The notes beneath the pieces are model-generated. The model had not been told where the DNA came from and ran no database searches. It saw only the letters and a list, made by a program, of their open reading frames with translations. Source: JASGDB01 sp049841315 (GTDB taxonomy: Bacteria > Bacteroidota > Bacteroidia > Flavobacteriales > Weeksellaceae). From it: DNA of 6,763 bases. The stretch is from the NCBI GenBank assembly GCA_049841315.1, contig JASGDB010000091.1, forward strand, positions 1-6,763, given 5' to 3'. Positions 1 through 5,406 of the stretch are shown in pieces. The position numbers and the translations under genes are program-made. How positions within the stretch are numbered: position 1 is the first letter of the stretch; each line of letters starts with the position of its first letter.

Positions 1-255
1 CGCTAACGGAAAAAAAGCATTGAAAACCAGAGCAATCGGAACAATAATCAGCTTATTAAGAAGAGAACCTTTGGTAATCGCCCAAAGAACAGGGATTTCG
101 CGGGAAGACAAAAAACCTGTTGCTTTTTCAGCATTTACAGCGAGGTCATCACCCAGAATTCCTGCGGTTTTGCCCGTTGCTATTTTACTTGCTGCCGCCA
201 CATCGTCCATCAATGCTGCAATATCATCCAGAACCACAAAAAAACCTGAAGCCAT
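1..255 (-). CDS. DUF808 family (YedI-like) inner-membrane protein, N-terminal part
   Basis: The reverse strand reads an uninterrupted 85-codon frame starting at ATG 255-253 and leaving the window at base 1, so the C-terminal part is missing. The N-terminus reads MASGFFVVLDDIAALMDDVA, followed by the conserved stretch AGILGDDLAVNAEKATGF (about residues 31-48) and SREIPVLWAITKGSLLNK (about 51-68). These match the start of the DUF808 family, whose E. coli member is YedI. The family is a multi-pass inner-membrane protein of unknown biochemical role. A hydrophobic segment begins near residue 69 (LIIVPIALVFNAFFPLA) and probably opens the first membrane span. It is transcribed divergently from glgB, and nothing visible ties it to glycogen metabolism. 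Family assignment is from recall of conserved motifs. The start is supported by the family N-terminus and by a promoter box about 18 bp upstream. Confidence 0.9.
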   Translation of the reverse strand, partial: MASGFFVVLDDIAALMDDVAAASKIATGKTAGILGDDLAVNAEKATGFLSSREIPVLWAITKGSLLNKLIIVPIALVFNAFFPLA

Positions 256-273
256 AGTTTAAATTTATGACCG

Positions 274-281
274 CAAAAATA
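274..281 (-). promoter_or_regulatory. Putative -7 promoter box for the DUF808 gene
   Basis: On the reverse strand the octamer TATTTTTG fits the Bacteroidota -7 consensus TAnnTTTG exactly. It lies about 18 bp before the DUF808 start codon, which predicts a leader of only about 10-15 nt. No convincing TTG/TTTG -33 element is seen at the usual 17-20 bp upstream, so this is a half-site call. The region is AT-rich, so a chance match is possible. Confidence 0.4.
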
Positions 282-366
282 GGAAATTACCCATAATTTC
301 TGAAATGTTTGTCATATTTTGGTTAAATAAAAGTTTTATCGTTTAAAAATGTATCAGATAACAGTA

Positions 367-394
367 TTTTGACTAACTTTAAAGCATAAATTTG
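367..394 (+). promoter_or_regulatory. Putative promoter of glgB (glycogen cluster)
   Basis: TAAATTTG at 387-394 matches the Bacteroidota -7 box TAnnTTTG exactly. TTTTG at 367-371 can serve as the -33 element, although the 15-bp spacer is shorter than the usual 17-20 bp. Transcription would start near 400, leaving a leader of about 10 nt before the glgB ATG at 410. The bases directly before the ATG (TAAATAGTAAACA) have no Shine-Dalgarno but are A-rich, as is common for translation starts in this phylum. This may be the main promoter of the glycogen cluster. No operator or riboswitch is recognisable in 256-409. Confidence 0.5.
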
Positions 395-409
395 ATTAAA
401 TAGTAAACA

Positions 410-2314
410 ATGAATTCTGTTCATCCTGCATCACTTTTCACCGAACAAGATATTTTTCTTTTCCGTGAGGGAAAACATTACAGATTGTATGAAAAATTTG
501 GCTCTCATTCTATTGAACATAACGGGCAGTCGGGCGTGTATTTCGCTGTATGGGCGCCTAATGCAACGGAAGTTTCCGTAGTCGGGAATTTTAACCGGTG
601 GACGCACGGACAGCACCAGCTTTACCCTCGTTGGGACGGTTCCGGCATTTGGGAAGGATTTATCGAAGGACTGACCTGGGGAACTTTATACAAATATTCA
701 ATCCGAAGCTACAAAGGAGAACTACTGGAAAAAAGCGACCCTTATGCACTGAGCTGGGAACAGAATCTTCAGGCATCTTCCCTCGTTTCGACCAACTGGT
801 ACGAATGGAATGACAAAAACTGGATGGACAACCGACGGAAAGCCAATAGTTTTGAAGCTCCCATTTCCGTTTACGAACTGCATCTGGGTTCGTGGATGCG
901 TGGAACTGACAATCCGAAACGTTTTTTCAATTACAGGGAAATCGCAGAAAGATTAGTGCCGTATCTCAAAGAAATGGAATTTACCCACGTGGAATTTATG
1001 CCTGTAATGGAACATCCTTATGAACCAAGCTGGGGATATCAGATTACGGGATTTTATGCTGCCAATTCGAGGTTTGGCTCTCCGCAGGATTTGATGTTTC
1101 TGATTGACGAGCTTCACAAAAACGGAATCGGCGTGATTCTGGACTGGGTTCCGTCTCATTTTCCGGGAGATGCCAATGGCCTGCATTATTTTGACGGAAC
1201 TTTTCTCTACGAACACGAAGACCCTCGGAAAGGCTTTCATCCGCAGTGGAATTCCCATTTGTTCAATTACGGAAGACCGGAAGTGAAATCTTTCCTCATT
1301 TCCAACGCACTGTTCTGGCTGGAACGCTATCATGCAGACGGACTTCGCGTGGATGCCGTAACTTCAATGTTGTATCTGGATTACGCCCGAAATGAGGGAG
1401 AATGGGAACCGAATATCTACGGCGGAAATGTCAATCTCGAAGCCAAAGCCTTTTTACAGGAATTCAATATCGCTGTGTATGAATTTTATCCCGATACGAT
1501 GACGATTGCCGAAGAAAGTTCCGATTTTCCGCAACTGACAAGTCCGGTACATGAGGGAGGAATCGGCTTCGGAATGAAATGGATGATGGGCTGGATGCAC
1601 GACACACTGAAATATTTCAAAGAAGACCCGATTAACCGAAAATATCATCACAACAAAATCACGTTCGCATCCATGTACATGTACAATGAAAATTACATGA
1701 TGCCTTTGTCCCACGATGAAGTAGTACACGGAAAAGCAAGCATGATTTATAAAATGACCGGCGACGAATGGCAGAAATTTGCCAATCTGAGAGCGCTTTA
1801 TACCTATATGTACACGCATCCGGGAGCGAAACTGCTTTTCATGGGAAATGAATTCGGGCAGACGAATGAATGGAATTTCGGAGCTTCGTTAGATTGGCAT
1901 CTTCTGCAATATCCTGTGCATAAAGGACTTCAGGAATACGTGAAAAAGCTGAATCATCTGTACAGAACGGAGACTTCTTTGTATGAAAATCAGTTTAATC
2001 CTCAAGGTTTTGAATGGGTAGAAGCCAATGACAGCGACAATTCCATTTTTATTTATCTGAGAAAAGGGAAAAAAGAGGACGATACCACGATGATTGTTCT
2101 GAATCTTACACCTCGTGTTTTCAATTACAAAATAGGTGTGGATGAAGGAACAAGCTGGGAAGTCATCCTTAATTCCGATGATGAAGAATACGGCGGAAGC
2201 GGAGTGAAAGCGGAAATCGTAGACGAAGAAGATGATGAATGGATGTTCCGCCCGAACAGCATCATCCTGAAATTACCACCGCTCGCAGGCGTTGTTCTGA
2301 AACAGAAAAAATAA
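410..2314 (+). CDS. glgB: 1,4-alpha-glucan branching enzyme GlgB
   Basis: This 634-aa protein is a GH13 glycogen branching enzyme. It cleaves an alpha-1,4-glucan chain and reattaches the piece through an alpha-1,6 bond. A CBM48 domain occupies about residues 35-120 (VYFAVWAPNATEVSVVGNFN). The (beta/alpha)8 catalytic barrel covers about 155-500, and a C-terminal beta-sandwich runs from about 530 to 634. The four GH13 regions are intact: DWVPSHF (245-251), GLRVDAVTSM with nucleophile D315, TIAEESSDFP with acid/base E368, and LSHDEVVHGK with D436. The spacing between these three carboxylates is identical to E. coli GlgB (D405, E458, D526). The enzyme is about 90 aa shorter than E. coli GlgB because the extra N-terminal module is absent, as in many short-form branching enzymes. 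The start is the first ATG after the promoter box and gives a family-typical N-terminus. It is the first gene of the plus-strand cluster and cytoplasmic, with no signal peptide. Confidence 0.97.
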   Translation: MNSVHPASLFTEQDIFLFREGKHYRLYEKFGSHSIEHNGQSGVYFAVWAPNATEVSVVGNFNRWTHGQHQLYPRWDGSGIWEGFIEGLTWGTLYKYSIRSYKGELLEKSDPYALSWEQNLQASSLVSTNWYEWNDKNWMDNRRKANSFEAPISVYELHLGSWMRGTDNPKRFFNYREIAERLVPYLKEMEFTHVEFMPVMEHPYEPSWGYQITGFYAANSRFGSPQDLMFLIDELHKNGIGVILDWVPSHFPGDANGLHYFDGTFLYEHEDPRKGFHPQWNSHLFNYGRPEVKSFLISNALFWLERYHADGLRVDAVTSMLYLDYARNEGEWEPNIYGGNVNLEAKAFLQEFNIAVYEFYPDTMTIAEESSDFPQLTSPVHEGGIGFGMKWMMGWMHDTLKYFKEDPINRKYHHNKITFASMYMYNENYMMPLSHDEVVHGKASMIYKMTGDEWQKFANLRALYTYMYTHPGAKLLFMGNEFGQTNEWNFGASLDWHLLQYPVHKGLQEYVKKLNHLYRTETSLYENQFNPQGFEWVEANDSDNSIFIYLRKGKKEDDTTMIVLNLTPRVFNYKIGVDEGTSWEVILNSDDEEYGGSGVKAEIVDEEDDEWMFRPNSIILKLPPLAGVVLKQKK

Positions 2315-2344
2315 AAAAATGAAAGATAAAGAACTGTTTCAGAA
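2295..2344 (+). repeat. 11-bp perfect inverted repeat straddling the glgB stop codon
   Basis: TTCTGAAACAG at 2295-2305 is exactly complementary to CTGTTTCAGAA at 2334-2344, and a further G-U pair (2294 with 2345) is possible. The 28-nt A-rich loop contains the glgB stop codon at 2312-2314. A transcript could fold here, but the stem is not GC-rich, the loop is long and no T-run follows. It is therefore not a normal intrinsic terminator. It may be an mRNA-end or stability element, or chance. Confidence 0.45.
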
Positions 2345-2467
2345 TCATCATTAACAGAAAAGAAAACAGTTTCACTGAAAACAACTGCATGAAAAACAGC
2401 AGAATCAACCGTTGCTTTTGCCAAAAAGAAAACTGCGGAAGCAAAACCGGAAGTATCTTTTTATTAA
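2319..2467 (+). pseudogene. Possible remnant of a small Lys/Ala/Thr-rich protein gene
   Basis: An ATG at 2319 opens MKDKEL and then ends after 11 codons at TAA 2352-2354. Shifting frame at about 2336 gives a coding-like stretch: VSESSLTEKKTVSLKTTA, an in-frame TGA at 2390-2392, then KTAESTVAFAKKKTAEAKPE and VSFY up to TAA 2465-2467. One frameshift and one stop would therefore explain a broken gene of about 50 codons. The composition (Lys, Ala, Thr, Glu) resembles small basic low-complexity proteins, but I do not recognise a family. Low-complexity A-rich DNA can imitate this, so the call is weak. It occupies most of the 183-bp gap between glgB and the next gene. Confidence 0.25.
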
Positions 2468-2497
2468 CTTTATAAAAAATAAATAAAAAATATCAAC

Positions 2498-3754
2498 ATG
2501 AAAATTTATTTAACAGCATTTTTATTATGGATTTTCCATTTAACATGCAATGCACAATGGGTAGAACTTAACGTAGGGAACTTTAATACCTATGGCTTCA
2601 CGGATGTTTACGCTATAACTCCGGAAAACGTTATAGTAGTAGGAAACAATGGGTTAATCATAAAGTCTACGGATGGCGGAATAACGTGGCAACAGAAAAA
2701 TTCCGGAACAACACTAAATTTAGAACGTGTACAGTTCCCGAAATCAGACACTGGCTATGTTACTGTTTCAAATGGAAATTTACTAAAAACAACCGATGGT
2801 GGTGATACATGGGAGCAATTTCATCTTGAAAATATTTCTATTATAGATGCTATTTCTTGCGTTAATGAAGATTTGGTTTTTCTAAACACAGACAAAGGCT
2901 TAACAATAAGTGAAGATGGAGGTGTTACTTGGAGCACTCCTGCTGAATCTCCTTTTTTTGGTCAACATGGCATTAATATGCAGTTTTTCAACAAAAATTC
3001 TGGTTATATTGGTATAGACGAAATCAGTTATATTGAAGGTGATAACTGGGCAAATCGATTGGGTAAAACCACTGATGCAGGAACTTCTTGGCAAAAATTT
3101 AATGCAATGGCACCATTTCATTTTTTGAATGAAAATCTAGGTTTTTATTATTTTAGTGGTCTTTACAAAACAATTAATGGTGGAAGTCAATTTGAGTATG
3201 TTAGTAATGGAACAGGAACTAATGGTCTAAGAAAAATCAGCGCAATTGATGAAAATACAATTTGGGGGATTCTAGATGCTCGAGCATTGAATTGGGATGC
3301 TTCGTCACAAGGTATTATTAAGCTTACCAAAAATGAGGCTGGTGATTATACTACAAAAATTTGGTATGATAATAATTTTGATATTGATATGACCTCGATG
3401 CACTTTGCTAACGAAAATTCTGGTTATATTGTTGGGCGAGTTTATGGTAAAAATACATTATGGAAAAACTCTACCGGAAGTAATACAACGCTAAATACAA
3501 CAGAAAGCGATAAAATAAATTTTAAAATATTTCCAAACCCAACATCCGACAAAATTAATATCCAAATTGATAATCAATTTTCTGAAAAATTCTCCATCAA
3601 TATTACGGATATGTCTGGAAAATTTGTATACAACCAAAATTACGACAACCAAAAAGAAATAAGTATTGATGTACGAGGCTTTGCAAAAGGAATTTACTTC
3701 ATTACTGTTAAAAATCAAAAACAATCATATTCACAAAAAATCATTGTAAAATAA
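2498..3754 (+). CDS. Secreted YCF48/BNR-like beta-propeller protein with T9SS sorting tail
   Basis: This 418-aa protein begins with a signal peptide (MKIYLTAFLLWIFHLTCNAQ, likely cut before Q20). Asp-box repeats of BNR/YCF48-like beta-propellers follow: STDGGITW (57-64), TTDGGDTW (98-105), SEDGGVTW (138-145), TTDAGTSW (191-198) and a degenerate TINGGSQF (225-232). Motifs such as DTGYV, NSGYIG and NSGYIVG sit between them. Residues about 342-418 form a type A T9SS C-terminal sorting domain, opening with FKIFPNPTSDKINIQI and closing with GIYFITVKNQKQSYSQKIIVK-like features. The product should cross the inner membrane by Sec and be exported or surface-anchored by T9SS. The ligand and role are unknown, since this repeat architecture does not predict an enzyme. 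Much of the gene is clearly AT-richer (about 30-33% GC in sampled lines of the 3' two thirds, against about 45% in glgB), consistent with separate acquisition. There is no clear promoter or Shine-Dalgarno upstream. Confidence 0.9.
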   Translation: MKIYLTAFLLWIFHLTCNAQWVELNVGNFNTYGFTDVYAITPENVIVVGNNGLIIKSTDGGITWQQKNSGTTLNLERVQFPKSDTGYVTVSNGNLLKTTDGGDTWEQFHLENISIIDAISCVNEDLVFLNTDKGLTISEDGGVTWSTPAESPFFGQHGINMQFFNKNSGYIGIDEISYIEGDNWANRLGKTTDAGTSWQKFNAMAPFHFLNENLGFYYFSGLYKTINGGSQFEYVSNGTGTNGLRKISAIDENTIWGILDARALNWDASSQGIIKLTKNEAGDYTTKIWYDNNFDIDMTSMHFANENSGYIVGRVYGKNTLWKNSTGSNTTLNTTESDKINFKIFPNPTSDKINIQIDNQFSEKFSINITDMSGKFVYNQNYDNQKEISIDVRGFAKGIYFITVKNQKQSYSQKIIVK

Positions 3755-3765
3755 AACTGATAATC

Positions 3766-3918
3766 ATGAAAAAACTTTACACCGTGCTTCTACTGTTTAT
3801 TGCAATAAAAGCATATACACAAATCTCATATTTATATGTGACACAGTGGAAAACAATAAAAATAAAATGCAATAAAGCCCTGAAAGGGCGACATATAACC
3901 TTGAACATTAAACATTAA
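3766..3918 (+). pseudogene. Truncated secreted-protein gene: signal peptide stump
   Basis: An ATG at 3766, only 11 bp after the T9SS protein stop, opens a 50-codon frame starting MKKLYTVLLLFIAIKAYTQ. This is a textbook Bacteroidota signal peptide, with a basic start, a hydrophobic core and a cleavage site before Q19. What follows (ISYLYVTQWKTIKIK) is short and resembles no domain. From about codon 35 the frame runs through the palindromic repeat (CNKALKGRHIT) and the heptad repeat to TAA 3916-3918. I read this as the 5' end of a lost secreted-protein gene, fused by chance to repeat DNA. A genuine 50-aa secreted peptide is possible but less likely. It would have been cotranscribed with the preceding gene. 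Confidence 0.45.
3870..3900 (+). repeat. REP-like palindromic element
   Basis: GCCCTGAAAGGGC at 3877-3889 is a perfect 5-bp GC-rich stem (GCCCT/AGGGC) closed by a GAA loop, standing out in very AT-rich surroundings. The flanks CAATAAA and GACATATAACC resemble, from memory, the dispersed GCCCTGAAAGGGCGACAT-type palindromes found in intergenic regions of many Bacteroidota. The window has only this one copy, so dispersal cannot be shown here. The hairpin lies about 52 nt before the glgA start and would be in its leader RNA if transcription comes from upstream. No T-run follows, so it is not a standard terminator. Confidence 0.45.
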
Positions 3919-3927
3919 ACATTAAAC
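3904..3927 (+). repeat. Tandem heptad repeat AACATTA x3 before glgA
   Basis: Three perfect head-to-tail copies of AACATTA (3904-3910, 3911-3917, 3918-3924) plus a partial AAC occupy the 13-37 bp before the glgA start codon. They follow the palindromic repeat directly. A change in copy number by slippage would alter the leader length of glgA, but no regulatory role is established. Confidence 0.7.
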
Positions 3928-3940
3928 TTAAATTCACCCC

Positions 3941-5350
3941 ATGAACATATACCACCTTTCTGTAGAATGTTATCCCGTTGCCAAAGTCGGAGGACTTGCG
4001 GACGTGGTAGGCGCACTGCCGAAATATCAGAACAAAATTAAAGGAATCAGTGCTAAAGTCGTGATGCCTTGGTACAATAAACCGTTTGTCCACGAACATC
4101 AGTTTGAAATCGTTTTTGACGGTTTTATTCATCAGAAGAACCACATGTTTCAGGTGCAGGTGATGAAGGAAAGAACCAATGTTCTGGGATTTGAGCTGTA
4201 TATGGTGAAGATTCCCGGACTTCTCGACAGGGACAATCCTTACGGTTACTGGGATGAAAGCCAGCAGTTTCTGGCATTTCAGCACGGTGTTCTGCACTGG
4301 CTTTCTGCCATGAAAATCCGTCCGGATATTCTGCACTGCCATGATTATCATACCGGTTTAGTTCCGTTTATGGTAGAAAACTGTCCGGAATTTGAGTTCC
4401 TGAAAGGCGTAAAAACCATTGGAACCATTCACAACGGAGAGTATCAGGGGCAGATGCGCTGGGAAATGATTGATTATTTTCCGTGGATATACGGCAGTAC
4501 GGATTTGAGGATTCTCGACTGGTCGGGTTGGATTAATCCACTTGCCACGATGATAAAATGCTGTCATGCTTTCAATGCGGTTTCCGGCGGTTATCTGGAA
4601 GAACTTTTCCATAGTTTTAAAGGACTGGAAATACTCGTTCAGCAGGAACACGCCAAAGCCTACGGAATCATCAACGGAATCGATACCGAAGTCTGGAATC
4701 CTGAAACCGATGATTTTCTGGATTTCCATTACAGCATCAAAAATGCCAAAGAAGGAAAACGGAAAAACAAAAAAGACCTCTGCGAAGAATACGGACTCAA
4801 TCCCGAACTTCCTTTGTTTTCATTCATCGGAAGATTTGCCGGAGAAAAAGGGGCTGATTTTCTTCCCGATATTGTGGCGAGAAGCATTCAGCAGACACAC
4901 GGCGCGCTGAATATCATGATTCTCGGCTCGGGCGACCGGAATATCGAAAACCGTTTGAAAGAACTGAATTATACCTATTCCAATTTTGCCCTTGATTTGG
5001 GATATAAAGAGTATCTTTCCCACAAAATTTATGCCTCGTCGGATTTTCTCCTGATGCCGTCCAGAGTAGAACCTTGCGGGCTCAATCAAATGTATGCGAT
5101 GCGATACGGAACAGTTCCGATAGTGCGCTACACGGGAGGTTTGAGAGATACGGTGCAGGATATTACTTCCGGCGGTGCAGGAATTAATTTTACCCATGCA
5201 GGTTCTGATGATGCCGTTCATGCTGTTCATCGTGCTTTGGCGGTATATGATGAAAAGGGAATGATGGAGCATCTGGTACATGCCAATATGAGTTTTGATT
5301 TTTCATGGGAAAAATCTGCTGAAAATTATCTAAGATTATACGGAAAATAG
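3941..5350 (+). CDS. glgA: Glycogen synthase GlgA (ADP-glucose, GT5)
   Basis: This 469-aa GT5 glycosyltransferase transfers glucose from ADP-glucose to the non-reducing end of an alpha-1,4-glucan in the cytoplasm. The N-terminal Rossmann domain opens with AKVGGLADVVGALPK, in which K15 of the KxGGL motif binds ADP-glucose. HCHDYHTG (132-139) and TIHNGEYQG (162-170) follow. The C-terminal Rossmann domain starts near 245 (NGIDTEVWNPETD) and carries IGRFAGEKG (296-304, R298 and K303), MPSRVEPCGLNQMYAMRYG (372-390) and YTGGLRDTV (397-405). E377 and C379 of the EPCG motif fall at the same numbers as in E. coli GlgA (477 aa), so the protein looks complete. The ATG at 3941 places KxGGL at the usual position. 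No Shine-Dalgarno is seen (TTCACCCC precedes the ATG). In the window it is separated from glgB by a 1.6-kb intervening segment, and its own promoter is not clear. TATATGTG at 3833-3840 is a one-mismatch -7 box without a suitable -33. Confidence 0.97.
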   Translation: MNIYHLSVECYPVAKVGGLADVVGALPKYQNKIKGISAKVVMPWYNKPFVHEHQFEIVFDGFIHQKNHMFQVQVMKERTNVLGFELYMVKIPGLLDRDNPYGYWDESQQFLAFQHGVLHWLSAMKIRPDILHCHDYHTGLVPFMVENCPEFEFLKGVKTIGTIHNGEYQGQMRWEMIDYFPWIYGSTDLRILDWSGWINPLATMIKCCHAFNAVSGGYLEELFHSFKGLEILVQQEHAKAYGIINGIDTEVWNPETDDFLDFHYSIKNAKEGKRKNKKDLCEEYGLNPELPLFSFIGRFAGEKGADFLPDIVARSIQQTHGALNIMILGSGDRNIENRLKELNYTYSNFALDLGYKEYLSHKIYASSDFLLMPSRVEPCGLNQMYAMRYGTVPIVRYTGGLRDTVQDITSGGAGINFTHAGSDDAVHAVHRALAVYDEKGMMEHLVHANMSFDFSWEKSAENYLRLYGK

Positions 5351-5385
5351 AAATTTATTTGTAATTTTAGATTGAAAATTTATTT
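5351..5385 (+). repeat. 10-bp AT direct repeat in the glgA-glgC spacer
   Basis: AAATTTATTT occurs at 5351-5360 and again at 5376-5385, with a 25-bp period, inside the 56-bp gap between glgA and glgC. TAATTTTA at 5362-5369 is a one-mismatch version of the TAnnTTTG box but has no -33 partner. The spacer is short and has no terminator, so glgC is probably cotranscribed with glgA. The repeat may be simple AT-rich coincidence. Confidence 0.3.
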
Positions 5386-5406
5386 ACACAAAATACCCTT
5401 AACGAT

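Noticed and set aside
20..262. Plus-strand 80-codon open frame at the left edge
   Set aside because: It lies antisense to the DUF808 gene, whose reverse-strand translation matches a known conserved family. The plus frame has no recognisable protein character.
953..1819. Long minus-strand open frames inside glgB (also inside glgA and glgC)
   Set aside because: They are opposite-strand shadows of conserved enzyme genes. Their translations show no domain or signal and no promoter box was sought or needed to explain them.
2458..2489. TTTTTATT / AATAAAAA inverted repeat as a terminator before the T9SS gene
   Set aside because: It consists only of A and T in a low-complexity stretch, so a stable stem is unlikely and chance occurrence is expected.
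2498..2557. Possible lipoprotein signal (cysteine C17) in the T9SS protein
   Set aside because: The residues before the cysteine (H-L-T) do not fit a lipobox, the cysteine lies within the signal peptide before the NA|Q cleavage site, and a T9SS tail is already present.
2312..3940. Insertion sequence or CRISPR array between glgB and glgA
   Set aside because: No transposase frame, no terminal inverted repeats and no regularly spaced repeats were seen. The segment is explained by one intact secreted-protein gene, remnants and small repeats.
4566..4910. 114-codon plus-strand frame within glgA
   Set aside because: It is an alternative frame of glgA. The glgA frame carries all the catalytic motifs across this interval.
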